Source of the DNA: Bacillus sp. MM2020_4
GTDB taxonomy: Bacteria; Bacillota; Bacilli; Bacillales; Cytobacillaceae
DNA: 64,000 nt
NCBI RefSeq assembly: GCF_011250555.1
Contig: NZ_JAANMZ010000001.1
Span: 124,001 to 188,000 of the forward strand
Direction of reading: 5' to 3'
In this document: one piece after another, positions 63,676-64,000 of the stretch
Layout: every line of letters begins with the position of its first letter
How positions within the stretch are numbered: position 1 is the first letter of the stretch
Notes under the pieces: generated by a model
The model's input: the letters and a program-made list of their open reading frames with translations, nothing else
Told to the model about the DNA's origin: nothing
Database searches by the model: none
Made by a program: the position numbers and the translations under genes

Positions 63676-63736
63676 TAGGTAGAATATTTAGCATTCCATA
63701 TACTTTCATGGTAAAATGGCATTGGAGGTGGGCACA

Positions 63737-64000
63737 GTGCTTGCTACTATTGAAAGAATTGAATTATTGGAAAATGCAGAAGGTTTAGCTAAGATGGTAT
63801 TAGAGTCCGATATTGCGGAACAATACCAAATATGTTTATATAAAATGCAACATAACAAAGAAACACAAAGAAAGATAAAACAATTTGCCAACCTTAAGGA
63901 ACTTTATGAAGAGGTTCAACGCTTCGGAAAATATCATCCTGATTATAAAAAGGTCATGATGAAAATTCGTGAGTATAAACGGGAAATGGATTTAGATCCT
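63737..64000 (+). CDS. ricF: RicF (YlbF), N-terminal part (cut by window end)
   Basis: RicF acts with RicA and RicT in an Fe-S complex that promotes RNase Y-dependent mRNA processing and so affects sporulation, competence and biofilm formation in B. subtilis. The 88 visible residues (MLATIERIELLENAEGLAKM, ETQRKIKQFANLKELYEEVQ, RFGKYHPDYKKVMMKIREYK) match YlbF. The GTG start follows GGAGGTG by six bases. The C-terminal Cys-rich part lies outside the window. Confidence 0.93.
   Translation, partial: MLATIERIELLENAEGLAKMVLESDIAEQYQICLYKMQHNKETQRKIKQFANLKELYEEVQRFGKYHPDYKKVMMKIREYKREMDLDP

Overview
The window is a stretch of core chromosome from a low-GC, endospore-forming Bacillaceae bacterium. 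Three things point there: strong AGGAGG-type ribosome binding sites, frequent TTG and GTG starts, and gene order that follows Bacillus subtilis over most of its length (ptsHI, ykwC, patA, ykyB, ykuE-I-J-L-M-Q-R-U-V, ktrC, rnjA-rpoY, def, ykyA, pdhABCD, SR1, speA, yktA-B, ykzI, yktC, ylaF-typA-ylaH-I-L-J-K-N, ftsW, pycA, ctaA-G, ylbA-F). A Neobacillus- or Mesobacillus-like genome is my inference from protein similarity and the dispersed repeat; the genus cannot be fixed from sequence alone. I see no rRNA, tRNA, CRISPR array, transposase or prophage gene.

Layout. 0-7 kb: end of glpK, a glpD leader with a terminator hairpin, glpD, ptsHI, a short-chain dehydrogenase-like protein with an altered active site, a lipoprotein and ykwC. 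7-21 kb: patA, dapH and dapL supply the acetylated branch of diaminopimelate and lysine synthesis. They are interleaved with signalling genes: a PAS-GGDEF-EAL protein, YkuI with a degenerate EAL domain, and the c-di-AMP receptor CbpB. Also here are ccpC, an efflux pump and the ykuUV peroxiredoxin/thioredoxin pair. 21-26 kb: ktrC, RNase J1, RNA polymerase epsilon, peptide deformylase, and a previously unlisted 23-codon basic amphipathic ORF. 26-32 kb: pyruvate dehydrogenase. 33-35 kb: the SR1 dual-function RNA with its peptide SR1P, beside speA. 35-46 kb: small conserved Bacillus genes of the ykt and yla groups with typA. 46-59 kb: ftsW, pycA and the complete caa3 oxidase cluster ctaA-ctaG, whose ctaA-ctaB gap is 0.6 kb and AT-rich. 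59-64 kb: the ylb genes, ending inside ricF.

How it fits together. The window is dominated by central carbon flow (glycerol, PTS, pyruvate dehydrogenase, pyruvate carboxylase), its catabolite regulators (HPr Ser46, CcpC, a cre site on SR1), nucleotide second messengers (c-di-GMP and c-di-AMP) and aerobic respiration. CbpB, PycA and KtrC are three proteins linked to c-di-AMP in B. subtilis, and all lie within about 36 kb here.

The less ordinary material is small: a dispersed palindromic repeat family (seven copies or fragments, five directly touching a stop codon), the basic small ORF, several unrecognised genes inserted into otherwise syntenic blocks, and long structured leaders. No large novel system is evident.
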